Below, piece by piece: positions 54,977 through 63,268 of a stretch of DNA of 64,000 nucleotides. A model generated the notes under the pieces. That model saw only the letters and a list, made by a program, of their open reading frames with translations, made no database searches and was not told the DNA's origin. The stretch comes from Catenuloplanes atrovinosus (lineage in GTDB: Bacteria; Actinomycetota; Actinomycetes; Mycobacteriales; Micromonosporaceae), in the NCBI RefSeq assembly GCF_031458235.1, contig NZ_JAVDYB010000001.1, forward strand, positions 7,961,001 to 8,025,000. The letters are read 5' to 3'. Both the position numbers and the translations under genes were made by a program. Position 1 is the first letter of the stretch; each line of letters begins with the position of its first letter.

Positions 54977-55708
54977 ATGCGACGACTCGCCTGGTGGTTC
55001 GACGGTCTGCTGGTGGCGGCGTTCGCGGGGCTGACCGCCCTGCTCGCCGCCGGCCACCTGCTGGACGTGGACCTGGCGGTGTCGGACTGGGCGTTCGCGC
55101 ATCAGCCGGCGGTCGCGCACTACCCGGCACTGGCGCTCAACTACCTGGGTCAGGGCGGCCCGTTCGTGGTGCTCTGCACGCTGCTGGCGCTGTGGCTCGG
55201 CCACCGGTGGCGGGACGTCCGCCCGATCATCCTGGTGGCCGCCACGTACCTGCTGGCCGGCGTGGTGGTCGCGCCGCTCAAGGAGTTCAGCGGCCGGGAC
55301 GCGCCCCGCTCCGCGCTGCCGAACCGGGCGGAGCTGTTCAACGACCTGGCCCGCGCCGGGTACGACTGGTCCTACCCGTCCGGGCACATGGTCAACGCGT
55401 TCGTCTGGTTCTTCACCCTGCTCACGCTGCTGACCTGGATCTTCGGCGAGCGGGTCCGGCGGTTCGGGACCGCGCTGCGGGTCGCGCCGCCGATCATCGT
55501 GTTCGGCACGACGGTCTACCTGAACTACCACTGGCTGACCGACTCGATCGCCGGCCTGCTGATCGGGCTGGTGCTGGTCCGCCTGCTGGAGCGCGTCCGG
55601 TGGAGGACGCTGCCGCTGCCCGCGTGGGTGCAGTGGCGCGGCCGGTCAGCGGGCGCGGGAGGCGCGGAGCCGGCGGAGGCGGCCGATCAGCATCGGGTCG
55701 TGGGCTAG
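54977..55708 (+). CDS. PAP2 family membrane phosphatase
   Basis: 243 residues, five or six transmembrane helices. The phosphatase motifs are present: C1 KEFSGRDAPR, C2 YPSGHMVN and C3 NYHWLTDSIAG with the nucleophilic His. These enzymes remove phosphate from lipid phosphates such as undecaprenyl pyrophosphate or phosphatidic acid at the membrane outer face. The last 63 bp overlap the convergent DUF3263 gene. Confidence 0.9.
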   Translation: MRRLAWWFDGLLVAAFAGLTALLAAGHLLDVDLAVSDWAFAHQPAVAHYPALALNYLGQGGPFVVLCTLLALWLGHRWRDVRPIILVAATYLLAGVVVAPLKEFSGRDAPRSALPNRAELFNDLARAGYDWSYPSGHMVNAFVWFFTLLTLLTWIFGERVRRFGTALRVAPPIIVFGTTVYLNYHWLTDSIAGLLIGLVLVRLLERVRWRTLPLPAWVQWRGRSAGAGGAEPAEAADQHRVVG

Positions 55709-55939
55709 CGCCAGCGGGTTGTCCAGCAGCCCGTTGAGCAGTTGGTAGTAGCGCGTCGAGGAGATGCCGAACTCGTCCCGGATCGCCTGCTCCTTGGCGC
55801 CGGCGTGCCGCCACCACTTCTTCTCGAACTCGAGGATGCGCACCTCGCGCTCGGCGAGCGCCGGCTCCTCCGGCGCGGCCCGCGGTGCCGGGACCTCGGC
55901 CGGATCGGAGTCGTCGTCCTCGATGCCCTCCGTGCTCAT
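55646..55939 (-). CDS. DUF3263 family protein (small HTH-like)
   Basis: 97 residues. The DUF3263 core spans about 35-90: LAEREVRILEFEKKWWRHAG, KEQAIRDEFGISSTRYYQLLN and LDNPLALAHDPMLIGRLRRL. The EQAIRDEFGISSTRYYQLL part looks like a helix-turn-helix. This is a small actinobacterial family with no assigned function, perhaps DNA-binding. ATG 55939 has TATGGT 7 nt upstream, so it was chosen over ATG 55960. Its 3' end overlaps the PAP2 gene on the other strand. Confidence 0.85.
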   Translation of the reverse strand: MSTEGIEDDDSDPAEVPAPRAAPEEPALAEREVRILEFEKKWWRHAGAKEQAIRDEFGISSTRYYQLLNGLLDNPLALAHDPMLIGRLRRLRASRAR

Positions 55940-55946
55940 GGTGCTC

Positions 55947-55952
55947 ACCATA
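55947..55952 (-). promoter_or_regulatory. -10 element (TATGGT) for the DUF3263 gene
   Basis: Minus strand, 7 nt before ATG 55939; leaderless type. Confidence 0.55.
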
Positions 55953-55979
55953 ACCACCATTCACACTGCTCGCACCGGA

Positions 55980-56765
55980 TCAGGCGGTGATCACTCGCAC
56001 CCCGGCGGCCTCGAACTCGGCGATCACGGAGGAGGGCGCGCCGGAGTCGGTGACCAGCGTCTCGACGCGGTCGATGGCGCAGATCCGGGCGAACGCGTGG
56101 CCGCCCAGCTTGGACGAGTCCGCGATGATCACGACGCGCTTGGCCCGGCCGACCATCAGCGAGTTCATCGCGGCCTCGCCCTCGTGGTGCGCGGCCGCGC
56201 CGAGGTGCACGTCGATCGCGTTCACGCCGAGCAGCACCAGGTCCAGCGTGACCTCGCGCAGCAGCGCGCCGCCGAGCGGGCCGACCAGCTCGAAGGACTG
56301 CGGCCGGACCACGCCACCGGCCACCACGATCTTCATCTGGGAGCGGACCAGCAACTCGTTCGCGATGTTCAGCGCGTTGGTGACCACGGTGAGCTGGGTG
56401 CCCTCGGCGTTGGTGTTCAGGTCCGGGCGGACCGCGAGCGCGCGGGCCACCTCGGTCGTGGTGGTGCCGCCGTTGAGGCCGACCACCTGCCCGGGAGCGA
56501 CCAGCGCGGCGGCCGCGGCGCCGATTCGCTGCTTCTCCGCCGAGTGCTTCGCGGTCTTGTAGCGCAGCGGCAGGTCGTAGGAGACGCCGTTCGCCACCGC
56601 GCCACCCCGGGTGCGGATGATCATCTGCTGCTGGGCGAGCTGGTCGAAGTCGCGCCGGATCGTCGCCTGGGACACGTTGAGCTGGGCCGCCGCGTCCTCC
56701 ACGCTCACCCGGCCGCTGTCGGTGAGGAGTTCCAGCAGCGCGTTCCAGCGTACGTACCGATCCAC
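55980..56765 (-). CDS. DeoR family transcriptional regulator
   Basis: 261 residues. N-terminal DeoR helix-turn-helix (RWNALLELLTDSGRVSVEDAAAQLNVSQATIRRDFDQLAQQQ). The C-terminal sugar-phosphate-sensing domain includes VVGLNGGTTTTEVAR, LTVVTNALNIANEL and FVELVGPLGG-like strands ending VITA. It probably represses the divergent amino-sugar genes, with an amino-sugar phosphate as inducer (inference). GTG 56765 has AAGGAGG 6 nt upstream. Confidence 0.92.
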   Translation of the reverse strand: MDRYVRWNALLELLTDSGRVSVEDAAAQLNVSQATIRRDFDQLAQQQMIIRTRGGAVANGVSYDLPLRYKTAKHSAEKQRIGAAAAALVAPGQVVGLNGGTTTTEVARALAVRPDLNTNAEGTQLTVVTNALNIANELLVRSQMKIVVAGGVVRPQSFELVGPLGGALLREVTLDLVLLGVNAIDVHLGAAAHHEGEAAMNSLMVGRAKRVVIIADSSKLGGHAFARICAIDRVETLVTDSGAPSSVIAEFEAAGVRVITA

Positions 56766-56788
56766 CGCCGGCCTCCTTCCGCGCATCC

Positions 56789-56815
56789 GTGCACACGCTG
56801 AGTGATTTGGTGCAC
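56789..56815. promoter_or_regulatory. Paired GTGCAC boxes, candidate DeoR operator
   Basis: Palindromic GTGCAC occurs at 56789-56794 and 56810-56815, exactly 21 bp (two helical turns) apart, next to the deoR -10 region. Confidence 0.5.
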
Positions 56816-56844
56816 AGTAATGCGCGAAAGGACCGGTAAGCAAA
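56816..56844 (-). promoter_or_regulatory. Candidate deoR promoter
   Basis: Minus strand TTTGCT (56839-56844), 17 nt, ATTACT (56816-56821). It is flanked by a GTGCAC box and overlaps the first of three GCGCGAA repeats (56822, 56855, 56906). Confidence 0.4.
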
Positions 56845-56980
56845 CCGCTGGGCTGCGCGAAGTTGTTCATGCTTGCCGCCGCCCGCCGAATCTGAGCACA
56901 ATGACGCGCGAAACAGCATTGAAACGAGCCGTTCTGCGCAGCACGGCCCGTGCCCGTCCCGGTCTTGGAGGGGTGTTCAC

Positions 56981-57907
56981 ATGGCCTACGTCGACGAAGA
57001 ACTCGCCAGCCAGCCCGACTGCTGGCGTACCGCCGCCGCCCTCGCCCCGGAGCACGCCGCCGTGCTCGGCCGGCCCGGCGAGCGCGTGGCCGTGACCGGC
57101 TGCGGCACCTCCTGGTTCATGGCCATGGCCTATGCCACGCTGCGGGAGCGGGCCGGCCTGGGCGAGACCGACGCGTTCCAGTCCTCCGAGTTCCCGATCA
57201 ACCGGCGGTACGACCGGGTCGTGGCGATCACCCGCTCCGGCACCACCACCGAGGTCACCGACCTGCTCGCCGCGCTGCCGGGCACGCCGTCCACGGTGAT
57301 CGTCGGCGACGGCGCCACCCCGGCCGCGCGGCTCGCCACCGACGTGGTCGCGATGCCGTTCGCGGACGAGCGCTCGGTCGTGCAGACCCGATTCGCCACC
57401 AGCGCGCTCGCGCTGCTCCGCGCGCACCTCGGCGAGGACCTGAGCGACGCGGTCACCGACGCGGAGGTCGCGGTGCGCACGCCGCTGCCGGTCGACCCCG
57501 CGCTGGTCGAGCAGATCACCTTCCTCGGCCGCGGCTGGACCGTCGGGCTGGCCCAGGAGGCCGCGCTCAAGTGTCGCGAGGCCGCGAACTTCTGGTCCGA
57601 GGCGTACCCGGCGATGGACTACCGGCACGGCCCGATCGCGATCGCCGCGCCGCACCGCGTGGTGTGGGCGTTCGGCGAGGTCCCGGCCGGGCTGGACGAG
57701 ACCGTCGCGGCGACCGGCGCCACGTTCGTGCACAGCAGCGGCCACTGCGGGCACACCGCGCTCGGCAGCTGGAACGGCGGCCGGGTGCCGCTCGACCCGA
57801 TGGCCGATCTGATCCTGGCCCAGCGCTTCGCGGTCGCGCTCGCCGCCGGCCGGCACCTGGACCCGGACGCGCCACGCAACCTGACCCGCTCGGTCGTCCT
57901 CACGTGA
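56981..57907 (+). CDS. SIS domain sugar-phosphate isomerase/deaminase (NagB-II/GlmS-like)
   Basis: 308 residues with two SIS domains and no glutaminase domain. Motifs: VAVTGCGTSWFMAMAYATLR, VVAITRSGTTTEVTDLLAAL and, in the second half, GLAQEAALKCREAANFWSEAYPAMDYRHGP, the GlmS-like helix with Glu/Lys catalytic region. In a nagA-kinase operon the likely role is glucosamine-6-phosphate deamination and isomerisation to fructose-6-phosphate (NagB-II). GGAGGGG precedes the ATG. The stop overlaps the kinase GTG. Confidence 0.86.
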   Translation: MAYVDEELASQPDCWRTAAALAPEHAAVLGRPGERVAVTGCGTSWFMAMAYATLRERAGLGETDAFQSSEFPINRRYDRVVAITRSGTTTEVTDLLAALPGTPSTVIVGDGATPAARLATDVVAMPFADERSVVQTRFATSALALLRAHLGEDLSDAVTDAEVAVRTPLPVDPALVEQITFLGRGWTVGLAQEAALKCREAANFWSEAYPAMDYRHGPIAIAAPHRVVWAFGEVPAGLDETVAATGATFVHSSGHCGHTALGSWNGGRVPLDPMADLILAQRFAVALAAGRHLDPDAPRNLTRSVVLT

Positions 57908-58839
57908 CCGGTTCCGTCACCGCACAGCCCGTCGTCATCGCCATGGACATCGGCGGTACGGGAATGAAGTGCGGGGTCGTCGCGGTCGACGGCCCCGTGC
58001 TGCACACCGAACGGCACGACACGCTCGCCTCCCGCGGGCCGGCCGCGGTCGCGGCCGCCATCTGCGACATCGCGGAGCAACTGGCCGGCAAGGCGCGCGT
58101 GCTCGGGCAGGCGCCGGTCGCGGCCGGCGTGGCGATCCCGGGCGTGGTGGACGAGGTGCGCGGCATCGCGGTCTTCGCGGCCAATCTGGGCTTCCGGGAC
58201 GTACCGCTGCGTGATCTCGTCTCGGCCCGGCTGGGAGTGCCGGCCGCGCTCGGCCACGACATGCGCGCGGCCGGGCTGGCGGAGGCGCGGCTCGGCGCCG
58301 GCCACGGCGCCGACGACGTGATCTTCGTGGGCATCGGCACCGGAATCGCGGCCGCGCACGTGCGCGGCGGCCACACGAACAGCGGCGCGCACGGCGCGGC
58401 CGGCGAACTCGGCCACATCGTGGTCCGGCCCGGCGGCCTCGCCTGCCCGTGCGGTCAGCGCGGCTGCCTGGAGACCATCGCCAGCGCCGCGTCCGTGGCC
58501 CGGCGGTACGCGGAGGCGACCGGCCGCGCGGAGAGCGCCGCGGAGGTGGTCGCCCGCGCGGTCGCCGGCGAGGACGCGGCCGGCGAGATCTGGCGGGAGA
58601 CCGTGGACGCGCTCGCGGACGGGCTGCTCACCGCGCAGGCACTGCTCGACACGGAGGTCTTCGTGATCGGCGGTGGGCTCGGCGAGGCAGGCGAGGCGCT
58701 GCTCGGCCCGCTCCGCGAGGCGCTGGCCGCGCGCGTCACGTTTCACCGCATGCCCCGGCTGGTGAAGGCCAGCCTCGGCGACACCGCCGGACTGCGCGGC
58801 GCGGCCCTGCTCGGCCTCGACGCGCTCTCCACCCAGTAG
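57904..58839 (+). CDS. ROK family sugar kinase, probable N-acetylglucosamine kinase
   Basis: 311 residues. ATP-binding motif MDIGGTGMKCGVV. ROK signature with zinc ligands in GELGHIVVRPGG and CPCGQRGCLETIAS. C-terminal GGGLGEAGEALL. It phosphorylates an amino sugar, probably GlcNAc, given that nagA lies directly downstream. GTG 57904 overlaps the SIS gene stop by 4 nt. Confidence 0.9.
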   Translation: MTGSVTAQPVVIAMDIGGTGMKCGVVAVDGPVLHTERHDTLASRGPAAVAAAICDIAEQLAGKARVLGQAPVAAGVAIPGVVDEVRGIAVFAANLGFRDVPLRDLVSARLGVPAALGHDMRAAGLAEARLGAGHGADDVIFVGIGTGIAAAHVRGGHTNSGAHGAAGELGHIVVRPGGLACPCGQRGCLETIASAASVARRYAEATGRAESAAEVVARAVAGEDAAGEIWRETVDALADGLLTAQALLDTEVFVIGGGLGEAGEALLGPLREALAARVTFHRMPRLVKASLGDTAGLRGAALLGLDALSTQ

Positions 58840-58854
58840 AAAGCACGGATCACC

Positions 58855-59961
58855 ATGCAGATCGCCGGCCGGATCGTCACGCCCGACGGGATCGTCGACG
58901 ACGGGCACGTCACGGTGGACGGCCCGCTGATCGCGTCGGTCGGCTCCGGCCCGGTCATCGGCCGGCCGGAGCGGGCCGCGTGGGTGCTGCCCGGATTCGT
59001 GGACATCCACAACCACGGCGGCGGCGGGCACACGTTCACCACCGGCGACCCGGACTCCGCGCGCGCCGCGGCCGCGTTCCACCGGCGGCACGGCACCACG
59101 ACGGTGATCGCGAGCCTGGTCAGCTCGCCGCCCGCGCTGATGCGGGACGCGACCGCCGCGTTCCTGCCGCTGGTCCGCGAGGGCGTGCTCGGCGGCGTGC
59201 ACTACGAGGGGCCGTATCTGTCCGGCGCGCGGTGCGGCGCCCAGAACCCGGACTTCCTGCGCGACCCGGACCTCGACGAACTGGCCGCGCTGATCGACCT
59301 CGGCGACGGCGCGGTCCGGATGATGACGATCGCACCCGAACTGCCCGGCGCGCTCGACGCGATCAAGCTGCTGGCCTCGCACGGCGTCGCCGCGGCGGTC
59401 GGCCACACGGACGCGTCGCACGGCGCCACCCGGGCCGCGGTCGAGGCCGGCGCCACCGTGGCCACGCACCTGTTCAACGGCATGCGGCCGGTGCACCACC
59501 GGGAGCCGGGCCCGGTGCTGGCGCTGCTCGACTCGCCGGGCGTGGTCTGCGAGGTGGTCGCGGACGGTGTACACCTGCACGACGGCACGCTGGCCTTCGT
59601 CGCCGGCGCCGCGCGCGGCGGGTACGCGCTGGTCACCGACGCGATGGCCGCGGCCGGGATGCCGGACGGCGCCTACGAGCTGGGTGGTCTCTCCGTGGTG
59701 GTGGCGGACCGGGTGGCGCGGCTGGCGTCGAACGGGTCGATCGCCGGCAGCACGCTCACCATGGACGCCGCGGTGCGACAGGCGGTCGGCGCCGGTGTCT
59801 CCATCGTGGACGCCTCCCGCGCCGCGTCCGGCACCCCCGCCCGCGCGGTCGGCCTCTCCGGTACGGTCGGCGCGATCGTTCCCGGCCTGCGTGCGGACCT
59901 GGTGCTCCTCGACGAGCAGCTGCAGGTCACCGGCGTTGTTCACGCCGGAGTCTTCCAGTAA
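58855..59961 (+). CDS. nagA: N-acetylglucosamine-6-phosphate deacetylase
   Basis: 368 residues, amidohydrolase superfamily. Metal and active-site residues: VDIHNHGGGG (HxH), GGVHYEGPYLS (Glu), AAVGHTDAS (His), VATHLFNGM (His/Asn) and VTDAMAAAG (Asp). It removes acetate from GlcNAc-6-P to give GlcN-6-P, the substrate of the SIS enzyme upstream. ATG 58855 is 15 bp after the kinase stop. Last gene of the operon. Confidence 0.95.
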   Translation: MQIAGRIVTPDGIVDDGHVTVDGPLIASVGSGPVIGRPERAAWVLPGFVDIHNHGGGGHTFTTGDPDSARAAAAFHRRHGTTTVIASLVSSPPALMRDATAAFLPLVREGVLGGVHYEGPYLSGARCGAQNPDFLRDPDLDELAALIDLGDGAVRMMTIAPELPGALDAIKLLASHGVAAAVGHTDASHGATRAAVEAGATVATHLFNGMRPVHHREPGPVLALLDSPGVVCEVVADGVHLHDGTLAFVAGAARGGYALVTDAMAAAGMPDGAYELGGLSVVVADRVARLASNGSIAGSTLTMDAAVRQAVGAGVSIVDASRAASGTPARAVGLSGTVGAIVPGLRADLVLLDEQLQVTGVVHAGVFQ

Positions 59962-60065
59962 TCCATTTCTCTTCGGTACGGTGCGGCCGTGTGAGCGTGC
60001 ACATGGCCGTTCCCGCATAGTGGAATTCTCGGACATTTTTCGGAATAAATCCGGCTATGGGGCAC

Positions 60066-60071
60066 TAACCT
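60066..60071 (+). promoter_or_regulatory. -10 element (TAACCT) for the LysE gene
   Basis: 8 nt before ATG 60080; leaderless type. Confidence 0.5.
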
Positions 60072-60079
60072 CTCGGGTC

Positions 60080-60787
60080 ATGCATCTGACCGTTACGCAC
60101 CTTGCCGCCTTCGCGGGAGTGATGGCGCTCGGCACGATGTCCCCCGGCCCGGACTTCGCGATCGTGCTGCGCCACGCCGTCGCCTCCGGCCGCCGGGCCG
60201 GCTTCGCCACCGCGGTCGGCATCGCCACCGGCATCCTCGGCTGGGTGCTCCTCGCCGCCGTCGGCGTCGCCGCGCTGGTCGCCACGTCCCCCGTCGCGTA
60301 CCTGTCGATGAAGCTGATCGGCGCCGCCTACCTCGTCTTCGTCGGCCTGCGCACGCTCTGGACCGCCATCACCGCCCGCCGCGACCTGGCCCCGGCCGCC
60401 CACGCCGACCTGGCCGCGCTCGCCGCCGCGTTCGACGTACCCCGACACCGCCGCATCCGGTTCCGCTGGCTGTCGCTGCTGCTCTGGGACCGCCGCCACT
60501 GGGCCGCGTTCCGCGCCGGCCTGTTCACCAACGTCTTCAACCCCAAGGTCGCGGTCTTCTTCCTCGCGCTGCTCCCACAGTTCCTGCCCGAGCACCCCAC
60601 GCCGGGCGACACACTGGTCCTCGGCGCCGTCTCGTTCGCGGTCACCGCCGGCTGGTTCACCACGGTCACCCTGGTCGTCGGCGCCATGAAACGCCTCCTC
60701 GACCGCCGCGCCGTCCGCCGCGGCCTCGACACCCTGACCGGCTCCGCCCTCCTCGCCCTCGGCCTCCGCCTCGCCATCTCCCAGTAA
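60080..60787 (+). CDS. LysE/RhtB family amino-acid exporter
   Basis: 235 residues, five or six transmembrane helices. The family N-terminal motif LGTMSPGPDFAIVLRHAVASG is clear, as is FRAGLFTNVFNPKVAVFFLALLPQF. A hydrophilic loop of about 40 residues in the middle (ITARRDLAPAAHADL ... RHRRIRFRW) is longer than usual. Exports basic amino acids, homoserine or similar compounds. ATG 60080 is supported by a leaderless-type -10. Confidence 0.9.
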   Translation: MHLTVTHLAAFAGVMALGTMSPGPDFAIVLRHAVASGRRAGFATAVGIATGILGWVLLAAVGVAALVATSPVAYLSMKLIGAAYLVFVGLRTLWTAITARRDLAPAAHADLAALAAAFDVPRHRRIRFRWLSLLLWDRRHWAAFRAGLFTNVFNPKVAVFFLALLPQFLPEHPTPGDTLVLGAVSFAVTAGWFTTVTLVVGAMKRLLDRRAVRRGLDTLTGSALLALGLRLAISQ

Positions 60788-60896
60788 CCCCCCACCCGCC
60801 CCACCCCCCACTCGCGTCGATCGAGGGCGGATTCCTGCGGTTCGATCTCCACCGACGTGCATATGGCCTAGATCGACGGCGTATCGGGTGGGGGGT
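60787..60896. terminator. Nested inverted repeats between convergent genes
   Basis: ACCCCCCACCCG (60787-60798) pairs perfectly with CGGGTGGGGGGT (60885-60896). Inside, CGTCGATC (60815-60822) pairs with GATCGACG (60871-60878). It covers the whole gap between the LysE and AAA ATPase stop codons. The long central loop makes it unlike a normal intrinsic terminator. Confidence 0.45.
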
Positions 60897-63202
60897 CAGC
60901 GGGAGCGGGATTCGGCGTAGGCGGCCAGGTGGGCGACCTGGGCGGGGTCCAGGGAGGGGCGGACGCGGGAGCGAGCCGTGGTGACGTGGGCGGCGGTGAC
61001 GGAGGTGGCGTCCAGGGATTCGCGCATGGCGGCGAGGGCGGCCTCGCGGATCAGGGCGGCGCAGTCCGCGGCGGAGAAATTGTCCAGGTCGGCGCCGAGG
61101 GCGGCCAGGTCCACGTCGTCGGCGAGGGGGACCGGCTTGGCGGCGGCGCGGAGGATGGCGGTGCGGGCGTCGCCGTCCGGTGGTGGGACGTAGACCAGGC
61201 GCTCCAGGCGACCGGGGCGCAGCAGTGCCGGGTCGATCAGGTCGGGGCGGTTGGTGGCGCCGATGACGACCACGTTGCGCAGGGACTCGACGCCGTCCAG
61301 CTCGGTGAGGAGCGCGGCGACCACGCGGTCGGTGGTGCCGCCGTCGCTGGACTGACCGCGGACCGGCGCGAGCGCGTCCACCTCGTCCAGGAAGACCAGC
61401 GTGGGCGCGGCCTCGCGGGCGCGGCGGAACAGCTCGCGCACCGCGCGCTCGCTCTCACCGACCCACTTGCTGAGCAACTCCGCGCCCTTGACCGAGAGCA
61501 CGTTCGCCTTGCCGGAGCCGGCGACGGCCTTGACCAGGTACGTCTTCCCGCAGCCGGGCGGGCCGTAGAGCAGCACGCCGCGCGGCGCCTGCACGCCGAG
61601 CCGGGCGAACGTGTCCGGGTACGTCAGCGGCCACAGCACCGACTCGGTGAGCAGTTCCTTCACCTCGGCCATGTCGCCGACGTCGTCCAGCGTGACCCGG
61701 GCCAGCTCCAGCGTGGACTCGGCCATCGAGGTGGGCCGCACCACCTCCAGCGCGGCGGCGAAGTCGGCCATCGCGATGGTCGGCGTCTCGGGGGCGTCCG
61801 CCTTCTGCCGCAGCGCGGCGCGGACCGCGGCCTCCCGGGTCAGCGCGGCCAGGTCGGCGGCGACGAATCCGGGGGTACGGCCGGCGACGTCGTCCAGCCG
61901 CACGTCCTCGGCCAGCGGCATGCCCCGGGTCAGCACGTCAAGCTGCTCGCGTCGCATCGCGGCGTCCGGCAGCGACACGCTGATCTGCACGGACAGCAGG
62001 TCGGGCGCGCGCAGCCCGGGATCCAGTTCCTCGGGCCGGCTGCTGGTGCACACCACGGCCGCGCCTGCCTTGATCAGACCCGCGACGACCTGCCGGAACA
62101 CGGTGGCGACCGGGCCGGCGTCGGCACGCGGGACCAGCGCGTCCACGTCCGCGACCAGCAGCACGCCGGGCGTGCCGGCGCCGGTGAGCGAGTCCGCGGC
62201 GGTACGCAGCCGGCGCGCCGCGGCGTCGTTGGCGAGCGCGGCCAGCTCCGGTGCCCAGAGCGAGACCACCCGGGCGCCGACCGACGCCGCCACGGACCTG
62301 ACCAGCACGCCCTTGCCGGACCCGGCCGGGCCGGTGATCAGCACGCCGAGCGAGACGGTGGCGCCGAGCCGGCCCAGCACCTCGTGGTGGTGGAAGCCCA
62401 GGTCGAGCAGTTCGCGCAGTTCGTGGGCCTGCGCGCGCAGGCCGGGCAGATCCTCGACCGGCGGCACCGCCTCCACGTCCTCGACGATCTCCCCCTCGAT
62501 CGGGTCGGCCGAGGCGGGAACGGACGTGGCGGTGACGGACGTGGCGGAGGACGAGACCGGGGGGACGGGCGTGCGGCGTACCGCCGATGGGGGTGCGGGT
62601 TCGGCGTGGAAGGTCTGCCCGTGCGTGGTGTGGCCGGCCGCCCACGTCACCACCGTGTCCATCGTGACCAGCGCGCCGTCCGCGTCCTCGACCGCGTCCA
62701 CCCGCAGCAGCGTGGTCGTCCAGCCGAAGCCGACCGTGTTCGCCAGGCTGCGCCGCGCGGTCTGCACCAGGCTGTGCGTGGTGGCGTCCGGCAGCACGTC
62801 CTGCGGCAGCAGCGACACGTCGTCGCCGGCCGTGACCACCTTGCCGAGCAGCGCGAGCCGCAGCATGTCCGCCGAGACCGCGACCACGATCTCCGGCGGC
62901 CCGGAGAGCACCACGCGGCGCGCCCCCCGCGTCGGGATCGGCGCGATCGTGATCTGCCCGCCCTCGCGCAGCCCGAGGTTGCCGAGGATCAGGTCGTCCG
63001 CGTAGAGGATCGCGCGGCTGGACGTCGGCTCCGCGAGCGCGACGATGCCCGCGGTGGTGCGCCGCCCGGACAGCCGGACCGGATCGCCCGGGTGCAGACC
63101 GAGCGCGGCCAGCACCTCAGGGTGCAGCCGGACGATCCCCCGGCGTGCGTCCAGCGCGGCGGGTCGCAGCATCGCGGTCAGCGTCAGCTCAGCATCGCTC
63201 AC
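60896..63202 (-). CDS. CDC48-like AAA+ ATPase (Rv0435c type)
   Basis: 768 residues. An N-terminal double-psi barrel-like domain (RGIVRLHPEVLAALGLHPGD, about 1-190) and a disordered linker (200-250) precede two AAA modules. D1: Walker A GPAGSGKG (291-298) lacks the Thr/Ser after Lys, and Walker B reads VLLVADVD without the catalytic Glu, so D1 is probably inactive. D2: intact Walker A GPPGCGKT (547-554), Walker B LVFLDEVD and SRH GATNRPDLIDPALLRPGRLER. A hexameric unfoldase or remodelling ATPase. GTG 63202 has TAGTCT 7 nt upstream. Confidence 0.92.
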   Translation of the reverse strand: MSDAELTLTAMLRPAALDARRGIVRLHPEVLAALGLHPGDPVRLSGRRTTAGIVALAEPTSSRAILYADDLILGNLGLREGGQITIAPIPTRGARRVVLSGPPEIVVAVSADMLRLALLGKVVTAGDDVSLLPQDVLPDATTHSLVQTARRSLANTVGFGWTTTLLRVDAVEDADGALVTMDTVVTWAAGHTTHGQTFHAEPAPPSAVRRTPVPPVSSSATSVTATSVPASADPIEGEIVEDVEAVPPVEDLPGLRAQAHELRELLDLGFHHHEVLGRLGATVSLGVLITGPAGSGKGVLVRSVAASVGARVVSLWAPELAALANDAAARRLRTAADSLTGAGTPGVLLVADVDALVPRADAGPVATVFRQVVAGLIKAGAAVVCTSSRPEELDPGLRAPDLLSVQISVSLPDAAMRREQLDVLTRGMPLAEDVRLDDVAGRTPGFVAADLAALTREAAVRAALRQKADAPETPTIAMADFAAALEVVRPTSMAESTLELARVTLDDVGDMAEVKELLTESVLWPLTYPDTFARLGVQAPRGVLLYGPPGCGKTYLVKAVAGSGKANVLSVKGAELLSKWVGESERAVRELFRRAREAAPTLVFLDEVDALAPVRGQSSDGGTTDRVVAALLTELDGVESLRNVVVIGATNRPDLIDPALLRPGRLERLVYVPPPDGDARTAILRAAAKPVPLADDVDLAALGADLDNFSAADCAALIREAALAAMRESLDATSVTAAHVTTARSRVRPSLDPAQVAHLAAYAESRSR

Positions 63203-63209
63203 CTCAGCG

Positions 63210-63215
63210 AGACTA
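63210..63215 (-). promoter_or_regulatory. -10 element (TAGTCT) for the AAA ATPase
   Basis: Minus strand, 7 nt before GTG 63202; leaderless type. Back to back with the -10 at 63257. Confidence 0.6.
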
Positions 63216-63256
63216 GCGTGATCACGCTTCGCCGCGTCGGCACCGCCGCCGCGCCG

Positions 63257-63262
63257 TAGGCT
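63257..63262 (+). promoter_or_regulatory. -10 element (TAGGCT) for the S15/CocE-like gene
   Basis: 6 nt before ATG 63269; leaderless type. Confidence 0.6.
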
Positions 63263-63268
63263 CGCGCC

